This document shows positions 24,711 through 32,679 of a stretch of DNA of 64,000 bases, piece after piece; position 1 is the stretch's first letter, and each line of letters begins with the position of its first letter. The position numbers and the translations under genes were made by a program. This DNA comes from Vitreoscilla sp. Lineage in GTDB: Bacteria > Pseudomonadota > Gammaproteobacteria > Burkholderiales > Burkholderiaceae_C. The stretch is from NCBI GenBank assembly GCA_018780145.1, contig JADMKA010000018.1, positions 1 to 64,000 on the forward strand. Direction: 5' to 3'. Below the pieces are notes generated by a model. It saw nothing but the letters and a program-made list of their open reading frames with translations, searched no databases and was not told the DNA's origin.

Positions 24711-25550
24711 TCATGCCGGGACACGGCCGATGCGTTGCGCCAGCCACTCCGTGGGTGTCTGCCCCAGCCGCTGGGTGAAGGCACGTGTGAGTGCATTGGG
24801 GCTGCCGTAGCCCACCTCGTCGGCAATGCTCTTGACCTGCCGGCCTTGCGTCAGCAGCCCTTGCGCGACGCTCAGGCGCCAGCCGGCCAGGTACTCGATG
24901 GCGGGTTCACCGACGACCTCGCCGAAGTGCGCCGCAAAGCGTGCGCGCGACATGCCCGCCAGGTCCGCCAGCCCCTGCAGCGTCCAGGGCCGTTCCGGCG
25001 CGGCATGCATGGCGTTGAGCGCCTTGGCCAGACGAGCGTCCGCCAGGCCCGCCACCACGCCTGAGCGCAGCAGCCCGCGCTCGATGGCATGGCGCAGCAG
25101 GTAGACCAGCACGACTTCGCTGAGCCGGTTCAGCGCCGCGTCGCGGCCGCTGCGCTCGTCGAAGGCCTCGGTGAACAGCGCGTCCAGCACGCCGCGCATG
25201 GCCGGTGCCTCGCGCAGCGGCAGCACCAGAAGCGGCGGCAGGCCGTGCACCAGCGGGTTGCCGAAGGAGGCGCCGAACTCGACCGAGGCGCAGACGAGGT
25301 CGGCGCCGTCAGCGTCGTTGGCGCCAAGCCGGTGGTGGCTGGCGCGCGGGAAGAAGATGAGGCTCGGTTCGGCGAGTTCCTGCACCTGGCCGCCGGGTGC
25401 CGTCAGCTGCAGCCGGCCGGCCTTCAGCACGTGCAGGTGGCCGACCCCCTCGACGGCGTCGAAGTTGACCAGGCTGCACAGGTTGCCGGCGTAGAACACG
25501 CGCGACCTGAGTTCGAAGCGTTGCAGCAGGGGGGCCAGGCGATCATCCAT
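24711..25550 (-). CDS. AraC-family transcriptional regulator
   Basis: A 279-residue regulator with an N-terminal cupin-like sensor domain (VFYAGNLCSLVNFDAVEGVGHLHVLKAG) and a C-terminal double HTH (MSRARFAAHFGEVVGEPAIEYLAGWRLSVAQGLL ... IADEVGYGSPNALTRAFTQRLG). This is the cupin_6 subgroup, often found beside oxidoreductase or stress genes. I start at MDDRLAP (25550). It follows doxX on the same strand (87 bp), so it may be expressed with the bufferin operon and regulate it; alternatively it controls the convergent GST operon. Confidence 0.88.
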   Translation of the reverse strand: MDDRLAPLLQRFELRSRVFYAGNLCSLVNFDAVEGVGHLHVLKAGRLQLTAPGGQVQELAEPSLIFFPRASHHRLGANDADGADLVCASVEFGASFGNPLVHGLPPLLVLPLREAPAMRGVLDALFTEAFDERSGRDAALNRLSEVVLVYLLRHAIERGLLRSGVVAGLADARLAKALNAMHAAPERPWTLQGLADLAGMSRARFAAHFGEVVGEPAIEYLAGWRLSVAQGLLTQGRQVKSIADEVGYGSPNALTRAFTQRLGQTPTEWLAQRIGRVPA

Positions 25551-25637
25551 GCCGTCATCTTGGCCGCTGCCGGCCGATGGGTGAAGCGCTGGCGCGGACA
25601 AGAGACTGTTTCCAAGCCGGCAATGGCGCGTGCCGGA

Positions 25638-26123
25638 TCAGATGCGCGGCGGCGCCCACCGGGCCGCGAGCAGGTTGTCGAGCGACCAGCGCCCGCCGCC
25701 GCGTCCAACCAGGTACAGCAGCAAGGTCGCCCAGCTCAGGTGGGTGGGCCAGGCCGCGGGGTAGACGAAGAGCTGGATCACGAGCGTCATGCCCAAGAGC
25801 GCGCCCGCCGACAGGCGCGTGCCCAGGCCCAGCACCAGCAAGGCCGGGAAAGCGTGTTCGGCGTACGCTGCCATGTGAGCGGCCACGTCGGGCGGCAGCA
25901 GCGGCAAGCGGTACTCGTCTTCGAACAGCGACATCGCGGCGTCAGTGACGCTGAGCAGGCCATCGACCTTGGTGCGGCCGGACAGGAAGAACACGCCAGC
26001 CATTGCAGCGCGCGCGCCGAGTGCCAGCAGATCGTGGCTGATCCAAGCGCTGACGCGGTCGCGCAGCGCCAGCAGGCGATGGGCTGGGCGGGCAGGGGCA
26101 GAGTGCAGAGACGTCGCGTTCAT
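25638..26123 (-). CDS. DoxX-family membrane protein
   Basis: A 161-residue inner-membrane protein with four hydrophobic segments ([18 protein letters not shown] ... [28 protein letters not shown] ... [11 protein letters not shown]). DoxX relatives act with respiratory quinones or thiol oxidoreductases. In bufferin/gig loci a DoxX gene follows the BufA-BufB-BufC homologues, exactly as here. The ATG at 26123 lies one base from the bufC stop. It completes the bufferin operon, with a probable but undefined role in metal or redox stress. Confidence 0.85.
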   Translation of the reverse strand: MNATSLHSAPARPAHRLLALRDRVSAWISHDLLALGARAAMAGVFFLSGRTKVDGLLSVTDAAMSLFEDEYRLPLLPPDVAAHMAAYAEHAFPALLVLGLGTRLSAGALLGMTLVIQLFVYPAAWPTHLSWATLLLYLVGRGGGRWSLDNLLAARWAPPRI

Positions 26124-26124
26124 G

Positions 26125-26907
26125 TCATGAATACATTGAGAAGGGTGGAGGCTCGTCCTCGGCAAAGGCGCCTTGCGCGAACAGCGTCGACAGCAAGACC
26201 TGCAGGTCGGCTTCGGGTGCCACCCGCAGAGCGGCCTCAGCCGCATCGGCCAGGGGCAGGCCTTGCGCACAGGCTTGCAGGAAGGCGCAGCCGGCGGCGT
26301 CGATCTCGCAGCACAGCACCTCGTCGGCGGGGCGGGTGATCAGCACCGCCTGGCCGTGCCAGGGCACGGTGGATCGTTCGATGTCGTCGGCGCGTGCGGT
26401 CGACCACAGGTCCCAGACCGGCAGCGTGCTGTCGCCGTGCCAATGGGTGGCCGGGGCCAGGTGCAGCCGTGCCGTCCCCAGGCTTTCGGGGTCTTGCGCG
26501 GCCCAGCGGGTGAAGTCCAGCGGCACGGCGTCGGCCGCCACGTGCGCCAGCGTCCACATCCGGTCCAGCTGTGCCAGATGCTGCAGGTAGGGCCAGTCGC
26601 TGTCGGGCTCGCACTTGCGAAGGAACTCGGCGAAGGTCTCGCCGTACAGGATCAACCGCGAATCTTTGGGCGGGTGCAGGCGTGCGAAGTGGCCCGCCAG
26701 CGGGCGGAACCAGGGCTCGCCAAGCCAGTGCGCGACGCTGGGGAAGTTCGCCTCGAGTGCGGCGGTGCAGGCCTGCATGCCCGTGTTGGCGTAGACCGCA
26801 AAGCCCGGATCGAAGGCTTCGGGCAACGTCTCGTCAGGCAGTTCGCCCGACCGCCAGGCCTCGATCGCTGCCAGCCAGCGCGCGTGGAAGTGGGGTGGCT
26901 CGTTCAT
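26125..26907 (-). CDS. bufC: BufC-like protein (DUF2063), bufferin maturation partner
   Basis: A 260-residue DUF2063 protein with [18 protein letters not shown] at its start, [32 protein letters not shown], and [18 protein letters not shown] in the middle. In bufferin and methanobactin-type pathways this family binds the precursor peptide and presents it to the MNIO enzyme. The ATG overlaps the bufB stop as ATGA, which implies strict co-expression and complex formation. It resembles GigB-type proteins of gold- and copper-responsive operons. Confidence 0.88.
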   Translation of the reverse strand: MNEPPHFHARWLAAIEAWRSGELPDETLPEAFDPGFAVYANTGMQACTAALEANFPSVAHWLGEPWFRPLAGHFARLHPPKDSRLILYGETFAEFLRKCEPDSDWPYLQHLAQLDRMWTLAHVAADAVPLDFTRWAAQDPESLGTARLHLAPATHWHGDSTLPVWDLWSTARADDIERSTVPWHGQAVLITRPADEVLCCEIDAAGCAFLQACAQGLPLADAAEAALRVAPEADLQVLLSTLFAQGAFAEDEPPPFSMYS

Positions 26908-27737
26908 GGCGTCGTCTGCGTGGTGCCGAGGATTTGCCGCACGGTGTCGGCTTCGGCGAGCAGCCATTCGAAGGCCGGCAAGGGCCCGTCCCATTCGATG
27001 AGCGTGGGCCGTGGCCCGATGCGCGCGATCAATCGCCGGTACAGCGCCCAGGTGCCCTCGTGCACCGGCGCGTCGTGCGAGTCGATCCACAGCTCGTCGC
27101 CCAGGCGCGGGTCGGCCGAGTGCCCGGCCAGGTGCACCTCGGCCACGGCGGCGGCGGGCAGCCGGTCCAGCCAGTCCTCGGCTGCGAAGCCCAGGTTGTG
27201 CGCGCTCAGGTGCACGTTGGCCACGTCGACCAGCAGCTGGCAGCCGCTGCGGCGCACCAGTTCGCACAGGAAATCGACCTCGTCCCAGGTGTGGCCGGGC
27301 AGCGGCAGGTAGTGCGACGGGTTCTCGACCGCCAGCGGCCGGCCGATCGCGTCTTGCACGGTCTGCACATGCGTGACCACGCGCTGCAGCGAACATGCGT
27401 CGCGAACGAAGGGCAGCAGGTCGGGCTCGTAGCGTGCACCCAGGCGCGACCAGGCCAGGTGCTCCGACACCAGCGCCGGCCGCACCCGGCGCACCAGGGC
27501 CGCAAAGCGGCGCAGGTGCTCCGCGTCCGGCGGCTCGGCGCCGGCCAGCGACATCGACACCCCGTGCAGCGACACCGGGTGCGCCGAGGCCAGTGCGTCC
27601 AGCAGCCGAAGGCGCGGGCCGCCGTCGACCATGTAGTTCTCGGCGTGCACCTCGAACCACAGGCCCGGGTGTCGCGCTGCCAGCGCTTGCTGCAGGTGCG
27701 ACGGCTTGAAGCCGAGCCCGGCGGCGAGATGGGTCAT
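26904..27737 (-). CDS. bufB: BufB-like multinuclear iron oxygenase (MNIO, DUF692)
   Basis: A 277-residue TIM-barrel enzyme of the MNIO/DUF692 family. Candidate iron ligands appear in conserved blocks: FEVHAENYM, SLHGVSMSL, VSEHLAW, AVENPSHYL, LLVDVANVHLSAHNLG, EVHLAGHS and IDSHDAP. MNIO enzymes modify Cys residues of precursor peptides, for instance to thiooxazole or oxazolone/thioamide groups. The expected substrate is the four-Cys BufA peptide encoded 36 bp upstream. The ATG at 27737 is chosen because the upstream extension is Arg-rich and overlaps the spacer. Confidence 0.92.
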   Translation of the reverse strand: MTHLAAGLGFKPSHLQQALAARHPGLWFEVHAENYMVDGGPRLRLLDALASAHPVSLHGVSMSLAGAEPPDAEHLRRFAALVRRVRPALVSEHLAWSRLGARYEPDLLPFVRDACSLQRVVTHVQTVQDAIGRPLAVENPSHYLPLPGHTWDEVDFLCELVRRSGCQLLVDVANVHLSAHNLGFAAEDWLDRLPAAAVAEVHLAGHSADPRLGDELWIDSHDAPVHEGTWALYRRLIARIGPRPTLIEWDGPLPAFEWLLAEADTVRQILGTTQTTP

Positions 27738-27772
27738 GGCCCTTCCCCAGCGATGTTGGTGGCGGGGCTGGC

Positions 27773-28051
27773 TCAGGCCTTCAGGGGCGTCAGCGAGCCG
27801 CTGCCCTTGGGGGTCATGATCGCCACGCAGGTGCCGACGGGCACCTTCTTCCAGGCATTGCCCTGGTAGTCGACCTTGGAGGTGCCGGCGCAACTGGTGC
27901 CGGGGCCGGCAGCGCAGTCGTTCTGGCCGGCCAGCGAGACGCCGTAGCACTTCTCCATGGCGGGCTTGGCCGGCTTGTCGGCGGCCAGTGCAGCGCCTTG
28001 GGCCAGCGCAGCCAAGGCCATCACACTCAACACGGTGCGACGGGTGGACAT
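27773..28051 (-). CDS. bufA: BufA-like bufferin precursor peptide (DUF2282)
   Basis: A 92-residue exported precursor of a ribosomally made, modified peptide. It has a signal peptide ending ALA at residue 23 and four Cys at 35, 46, 54 and 75 in the conserved setting [20 protein letters not shown] ... PVGTC. Bufferins are reported to bind copper after Cys modification by the MNIO enzyme, and the next two genes are bufB and bufC. The ATG at 28051 has a strong AAGGAGAA upstream; a much longer in-frame extension lacks protein character. Export to the periplasm is expected. Confidence 0.9.
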   Translation of the reverse strand: MSTRRTVLSVMALAALAQGAALAADKPAKPAMEKCYGVSLAGQNDCAAGPGTSCAGTSKVDYQGNAWKKVPVGTCVAIMTPKGSGSLTPLKA

Positions 28052-28128
28052 GGTGTTTCTCCTTGAGATGGGTTGCGGTACGTCGCGACGGACGGCGCGG
28101 GCAGGCTCACAGGCCTGCCCGGCCACGC

Positions 28129-28632
28129 TCAGGCCAGCGACTTCGGGGTCTTGCCCTTGATCTGCGGCCAGTTGATGTCGGCCTTCTTGTTGTTGCCCGG
28201 CACGTCTTCCAGCCACTTCTTCTGCACGTCCTTGTTGACGTTCAGGTACAGCTTGCCGTCGAGGATGCGCCAGGCGTTCGGGTCGCCGTCGAGCTTCTTC
28301 TCCAGCGCCACGCCCATGGCGCAGAAGCCACCGTACTGGGGCGCGTACTTCGCCGGGTCGGCCTTGAAGGCGTCGCGGTTGGCAGCGCTGGCGAAGTGGT
28401 AGGTCACGCCGGCGTGGGCGGCGCTGAATTCGGCCTTGCCGGCCGTGGGCGCACCGGCGCTGAAATACGCCACCGGGTCGTGGCCCTTCAGGCCGACGCC
28501 CTTGGCGTCGACGTTGATGGCGGCGGTGGAATTCTCGTCGTAGGCGTGGGCCGCGAGCGGCACGATGGCGGCGGTCAGGGCGATGGCGGTGGTGACGGCC
28601 AGCAGGCTGGTGCGCAGGGTCTTGGCGTTCAT
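28129..28632 (-). CDS. Exported YHS-domain protein
   Basis: A 167-residue periplasmic protein with a signal peptide cleaved near AHA-YD (residue 30). The YHS domain reads [20 protein letters not shown] ... [31 protein letters not shown] domains occur in metal-handling proteins and often bind copper or other soft metals; the conserved Cys of GGFCAMG is present. It lies directly upstream of the bufferin precursor, so a shared metal-stress role is likely. Confidence 0.85.
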   Translation of the reverse strand: MNAKTLRTSLLAVTTAIALTAAIVPLAAHAYDENSTAAINVDAKGVGLKGHDPVAYFSAGAPTAGKAEFSAAHAGVTYHFASAANRDAFKADPAKYAPQYGGFCAMGVALEKKLDGDPNAWRILDGKLYLNVNKDVQKKWLEDVPGNNKKADINWPQIKGKTPKSLA

Positions 28633-28689
28633 GGCGGGTTCCTTGTGTCGTATCGGTTGGGGTGGGAGGCGAAGGACGTCAGCGCCGAA

Positions 28690-29238
28690 TCACGCGTGCG
28701 TGTGCGAGCTGACACGCGGGAAGTCGACGTCGGTGTGGGCCACGTTGTTGACGTAGTTGGTCAACACGTTCAGCGCCACGTGCAGCACGATCTCGACTGT
28801 CTCGGCGTCGCTGAAGCCGGCTGCGCGCAGCGCGGCGATGTCGGCGTCCTGCACACGACCGCGCTCGCCGGCCACGCGCTGGGCGAAGCGCAGCGCGGCA
28901 TCGTTGCGGGCGTCGGTGGCGCGGCCGTCACGGGCCTGCGCAATCTCGTCGTCGCTGAGCTTGACGAGGTTCTTGCCGATGTAGCTGTGCGCGGCCAGGC
29001 AGTAGTCGCAGCCGTTGAACTCGGCCACTGCCAGCGCCAGCGACTCGCGCAGCTTGGCGTTCAGCGCGCCCTTGTCGAGCGCGCCGCTGAGCGACAGATA
29101 GCCTTCGAGCGCGGCCGGCGACTGGGCCAGCAGCTTCATCAGGTTGGGCACGACGCCGAGCTTCTTGTGCACGGCGGCGAGCAGGGGCTGGGACGCGGCG
29201 GGGGCGTCGGCGACGGCGGGGATGGACAGACGGGACAT
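28690..29238 (-). CDS. AhpD-like (carboxymuconolactone decarboxylase family) protein
   Basis: A 182-residue protein with the CxxC-His motif (FNGCDYCLAAHSYIG) of AhpD-like peroxidase-related proteins. The N-terminal part reads KLGVVPNLMKLLAQSPAALEGYL. It is similar in layout to the protein at 20281-20835, so both probably share function but not operon. It sits between thioredoxin and the YHS gene in the minus-strand operon. Likely role: thiol-coupled peroxide or organic-electrophile reduction, with the adjacent thioredoxin as reductant. Confidence 0.88.
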   Translation of the reverse strand: MSRLSIPAVADAPAASQPLLAAVHKKLGVVPNLMKLLAQSPAALEGYLSLSGALDKGALNAKLRESLALAVAEFNGCDYCLAAHSYIGKNLVKLSDDEIAQARDGRATDARNDAALRFAQRVAGERGRVQDADIAALRAAGFSDAETVEIVLHVALNVLTNYVNNVAHTDVDFPRVSSHTHA

Positions 29239-29299
29239 GGTGAGACCTTTCAGGGGGTTGGAAGCTGCGACAGGTGCAGCGGGACGGGGAACAGGGACT

Positions 29300-29641
29300 T
29301 CAGAGTGCAGCGCGCACCCACGACGAGAGTTGCGTCTCGTCGTGCAGGCCGACCAGCCGCGAATGGGCCTGGCCGTCCTTGAAGAGGATCAGCGTGGGGA
29401 TGCCACGGACGCCGTGGGAGGTGGCCAGTTCGGGCGCGTCGTCGACGTTGAGCTTGCGCACCTGGACCTGGCCCTCGAACCGCCGGGCCAGTTGTTCGAG
29501 CTGTGGCGCGAGCGCTCGGCAGGGGCCGCACCACGGGGCCCAGAAGTCGACGACGACGGGGCCCGGTTCGGTAGCGATAAAGGCGGCGAACGACGCGGCG
29601 TCGAGCGCGGCGGTCGTGGTGGAAGTGGCGGTTTCGGACAT
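29300..29641 (-). CDS. Thioredoxin
   Basis: A 113-residue thioredoxin with the classical WCGPC active site (W37, C38, C41), VVVDFWAP before it and the cis-Pro loop VRGIPTLILFKDG. No signal peptide, so it is cytoplasmic. I start at MSETAT (29641). It is the first gene of the operon thioredoxin / AhpD-like / YHS / bufA / bufB / bufC / doxX, linking dithiol reduction to the bufferin genes. Confidence 0.92.
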   Translation of the reverse strand: MSETATSTTTAALDAASFAAFIATEPGPVVVDFWAPWCGPCRALAPQLEQLARRFEGQVQVRKLNVDDAPELATSHGVRGIPTLILFKDGQAHSRLVGLHDETQLSSWVRAAL

Positions 29642-30120
29642 GACGGACACCTCTTGCGGTGGTGGGGCCGCGGTGTGTCGCGGCATGTCCGTCACTGTAG
29701 GAATCGGCCCCTTAGGCCAGGTGGCTTGGCGTCTCGCAGAAGTGGCTCATCGTCGCGGTCGCCGAATCGCCACTGCACGGCGCCTGTGCGGGCCCGTTGG
29801 ACTGTGCGGGAAGGTGATCTCGTCGAGTCGTCGCGGGGTCAACCCGCCGGAGTGAACGACCGGTTTGGCCCGGAACGGAGGGCGGCCAAACCCGTACGCG
29901 CATGCCCGTACGGGCAATACCGTACGGGCCGCCCCCGCGTATTCAAGGATGACTTTGACGCGCCTAACCTGCGACCAAGACGTGGAGGGATTCAACACGC
30001 GTCGCGGGACAAATGCCGGACACGGCAGCTTGCCCCGGAGTCAACGGCCACTGCCCGCAGGGGTAGTGGTTGCGCGTGTTTGGTCACAAGCGTCGCATGG
30101 GGCAAGGAGCGGGGCCGCGC
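29642..30120. promoter_or_regulatory. Divergent intergenic region with clustered palindromes
   Basis: About 480 bp between the thioredoxin operon (minus) and the BON-LysM gene (plus). Three CCCGTACG-type sites lie close together: 29891-29898, the perfect palindrome GCCCGTACGGGC at 29904-29915, and CCGTACGG at 29920-29927. They could be operators for either operon. No convincing gene is present. Confidence 0.5.
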
Positions 30121-30621
30121 ATGGGGATGATCGCCTTCAACCGCAATACGGGAGTGAATCTGCGCGCTGCCAATACGCCAGCTTCCGCGCCGATGGCTGC
30201 CAGCGAGGTCACGGAGGCTGTCCTGGTCGCACACCTGACCGCCCTGGGACTGGCGGTCAACTCGATTGAGATTCATTTCGACCCCTCGACTGCCACCGTC
30301 CGGGTGGCGGGTAGCGTCGAGCGTCAAGACCAGCGCGAGCGACTCGTGCTGTGCTGCGGCAATGTTCGCGGCGTGGCCGCGGTCGATGACTGCCTGGCAG
30401 TGATCATGCCGTCGGCTGTCTCATGCTGGCGCTTTGTCCAGCCGGGCGACCTGTTCGAGAGCATCGCGCGCGACGCCTACCGCGATGCGGATCGTGGCGA
30501 CGATCTGCGTTCCGCGAACCAGCCTTTGGTCGGCGGCGCAGAACCGCCAACAGCCGGGTGGCTGCTACGCATTCCGCCATTGGAAAGCCTGTCGAGCCGC
30601 CGAGGCCCCCATGCACGTTGA
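30121..30621 (+). CDS. BON and LysM domain protein (Kbp/YgaU-like)
   Basis: A 166-residue protein with the two-domain layout of the K+-binding protein Kbp (YgaU). The BON domain runs through IEIHFDPSTATVRVAGSVERQDQRERLVLCCGNVRGVAAVDD, and a LysM-like C-terminus follows (RFVQPGDLFESIARDAYRDADRGDDLRSANQPL ... LLRIPPLE). Either ATG, 30121 or 30127, is possible. It has no signal peptide, like E. coli Kbp. The LysM part is more divergent than usual. It overlaps the next gene by 11 nt. Confidence 0.8.
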   Translation: MGMIAFNRNTGVNLRAANTPASAPMAASEVTEAVLVAHLTALGLAVNSIEIHFDPSTATVRVAGSVERQDQRERLVLCCGNVRGVAAVDDCLAVIMPSAVSCWRFVQPGDLFESIARDAYRDADRGDDLRSANQPLVGGAEPPTAGWLLRIPPLESLSSRRGPHAR

Positions 30622-31033
30622 CATGCCACCTGGGCCCGCAGCGGCGCTTCGTGACCAGGTCTGGGTTGAGTTGACGGGTGGCATCGTGGTCGCCAAGTTG
30701 AGAGGGACTGTGTCTGTGGCGCTCCTTGAGTGCTGTCGGCTACAGGTTCTGGAACACTTTGGCCAGGCGACAACTGCCGTTGTTCTCTATGATGCGATGG
30801 AGCTTCGGGGGCCGGCACCCTCCTGCTATCGGACGGACTCGGCGCAACCTGCCGTATCAGCCCGAGTGATGCGCGGAGCCATCGCATTGGCCGATGCCAG
30901 CTTGCGCAAAGCGCTGTTGCTGGCGTGCACTGACCTCTGCCGCGAATCCCGGGTCTTCTCCGAAGACCTCCCTGTGGCCTATGACTGGTTGTCGGCGGCA
31001 CTGCCGATCACCCATCGGTCTGCTCGCAGATGA
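30611..31033 (+). CDS. STAS-like hypothetical protein
   Basis: A 140-residue soluble protein. WVELTGGIVVAKLRGTVSVALLECCRLQVLEHFGQATTAVVLYDAMEL resembles the fold of SpoIIAA/STAS-like proteins with alternating beta strands and helices. The ATG at 30611 lies inside the end of the BON-LysM gene (11-nt overlap). It precedes a degenerate receiver protein by 14 bp; the three form a probable operon. Family assignment is tentative. Confidence 0.5.
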   Translation: MHVDMPPGPAAALRDQVWVELTGGIVVAKLRGTVSVALLECCRLQVLEHFGQATTAVVLYDAMELRGPAPSCYRTDSAQPAVSARVMRGAIALADASLRKALLLACTDLCRESRVFSEDLPVAYDWLSAALPITHRSARR

Positions 31034-31047
31034 TCGAAGACATGTAG

Positions 31048-31455
31048 ATGCGAATAGCTCCCGACCGCACACTTCGCGTGCTGCTCGTTGACGCCGACAT
31101 CGACGCAGCCTCCTCCACAGCCCAGCTGCTGCAGGATCAGGGGTGCACCGTCACGCTCGCGATGAGCTTGGATCAAGCGGTCAGAGTTGCAGCGTTGCAG
31201 CAGCCACATCTCGTTCTGATCCGCGTTGACCTGGTAGACACCGCCGTCATCGAAGCGATCAGACAAACCAAGGCCATCAACACCAAGCTGACTCCTCTGT
31301 TCGGCTGCATGACTGCCAAGACGGACGCGGCCTCGGGCCACAGGTGGCTGCAAGCCGGATTTGACTATGTCCTCAATGCGCCCGTCGAGCCCCGTGCCCT
31401 GCCGGCACTTGTCGACAGTCTGAGGCGACTGCACGAACCGGCTCGGGATCCTTGA
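31048..31455 (+). CDS. Degenerate stand-alone receiver (pseudo-receiver)
   Basis: A 135-residue protein with the CheY-like fold (LRVLLVDADIDAASSTAQLLQDQG). The phospho-acceptor position is Arg (R58 in LVLIRVDL), and the conserved Lys is replaced by Asn (N109 in VLNAPVEP). One acidic pocket residue, D15, remains. It therefore probably cannot be phosphorylated in the usual way and may act as an atypical regulator or adaptor. It has no output domain. It is the last gene of a three-gene plus-strand set with BON-LysM and STAS-like proteins. Confidence 0.6.
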   Translation: MRIAPDRTLRVLLVDADIDAASSTAQLLQDQGCTVTLAMSLDQAVRVAALQQPHLVLIRVDLVDTAVIEAIRQTKAINTKLTPLFGCMTAKTDAASGHRWLQAGFDYVLNAPVEPRALPALVDSLRRLHEPARDP

Positions 31456-31853
31456 AGGCTGCGTGCAGTTGCGCATTGCAGCCCATCGCAGACAAATTTC
31501 ATGCTGATCGTGGACGGCGCGTGGGTAACATTCATCTGGGCCGACGGGACCGCTTTCCTGTTCTCTAGGGCAGCCCCGAAGCATCCGCAGGTCAGCGCCA
31601 ACGGGCGCTGGTGCTGATCAATCACTGGGGTTTGGACGACGGCAAGGTGTGCGTGACCTTCATCGGTCATCACGGCAACTCGGGCCGCGTGAGTCACTTG
31701 GCTCTCACGCCCCGACGGCCGCTACGGACATGTGCCCAACGCCGGTGACGGAAACCCGCACGAGTTGCACATGCAGACGTTGCCCGTCGTGGCGGAGATC
31801 GTCGCCGGCAACGGGCCTGGCGTGGCGCCGCCTCGCCACGGCATGGAAATGTC
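31456..31853. other. Gap with possible decayed coding sequence
   Basis: About 400 bp. Short plus-strand segments look protein-like in shifting frames (VINHWGLDDGKVCVTFIGHH near 31615-31690; ELHMQTLPVVAEIVAGN near 31760-31815), suggesting a frameshifted gene. I cannot assign a family. Confidence 0.35.
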
Positions 31854-32177
31854 TTACGCGCCGCGTTCGCCGCGCTTGGCCAGTTCGAGTCGGATATTGC
31901 GCTTCGCCATTCTGAGGTGAAGGGGAATCCACACTAACAGGATGAGGGGCAGCGCCACGACCAGGTTGGCCGCGATGGCGAATGCCAACTTGCTCTCATG
32001 CGTCGATCCCGCAATGACCTCCTGGACGAAAAAGTAGACCGCAACCATCCAACCCACCAGCACCAAGGCCTCACCCGAGGTGTGACGACCCTTGCGCGCA
32101 TCCTTCAACACTCGTGCGCGCTCTGCTTCTGGCAGGTCCTTCAGCTGCGGGACGAGATATAGCCACAATCTAGACAT
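31854..32177 (-). CDS. Small membrane protein of unknown function
   Basis: A 107-residue protein with a cytoplasmic-looking N-terminus (LKDLPEAERARVLKDARKG), two hydrophobic segments (about residues 38-58 and 68-86) and a basic C-terminus. It starts at the ATG at 32177. No family recognised. It stands alone between two degraded stretches. Confidence 0.55.
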   Translation of the reverse strand: MSRLWLYLVPQLKDLPEAERARVLKDARKGRHTSGEALVLVGWMVAVYFFVQEVIAGSTHESKLAFAIAANLVVALPLILLVWIPLHLRMAKRNIRLELAKRGERGA

Positions 32178-32404
32178 TTAGCGCTTTCGACACAGACATT
32201 CACCATGACTCCTGGTCACCCCACGAAACCCGGTGGGATTCATCGAGGGGCCACTAAGGGGCAGGCGATGCCCGCACGCATTGGTGACGCGGCAAGTTGC
32301 AACCTGATTCGCGGCCATCATGACATCGCAGGCAAGCCGCCAAGGTCTTTACAGTATCGCCGAGGCTGGGCCGAAACCTTGGGTAGCGCAGGCCAACTCG
32401 ACCG
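32178..32404. other. Non-coding stretch before a response-regulator remnant
   Basis: About 225 bp. No gene or clear promoter seen. It continues into the FixJ-like pseudogene. Confidence 0.3.
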
Positions 32405-32620
32405 GTTCGACTCCACATCATCGATGACTACTCTTCGGCGCGCGAGGCGTTGTCGCTCATGCTCAGATCGAAAGGGATTTTCGACGGTCGCCTTTGAAAG
32501 CACCAAGCACCCGATCGCTTCGTTGCGGCCCGAACGGCGAGGCTGCGTTGTCACCGACGTGGACCTCCCTGCGGCATCCCGGGGCTCGGGGTGCAACGGC
32601 TTGTCGGCACTCGCTGGACA
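32405..32620 (+). pseudogene. Remnant of a FixJ-type response regulator
   Basis: The frame from 32405 reads VRLHIIDDYSSAREALSLMLRSKG, the start of a FixJ/NarL-type receiver. A one-base shift near 32475 then continues the domain as FSTVAFESTKHPIASLRPER followed by RGCVVTDVDLPAAS, the phospho-acceptor loop. The sequence then decays with no HTH output domain. The two pieces together are typical of FixJ-family receivers, so this is a frameshifted, truncated regulator rather than a chance frame. Confidence 0.6.
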
Positions 32621-32679
32621 AGACGGGCCCCGGCGCCCGTGGAGCCCCCTGGGCGCCTGCGTTGGTCTTCGTGGCTGAG

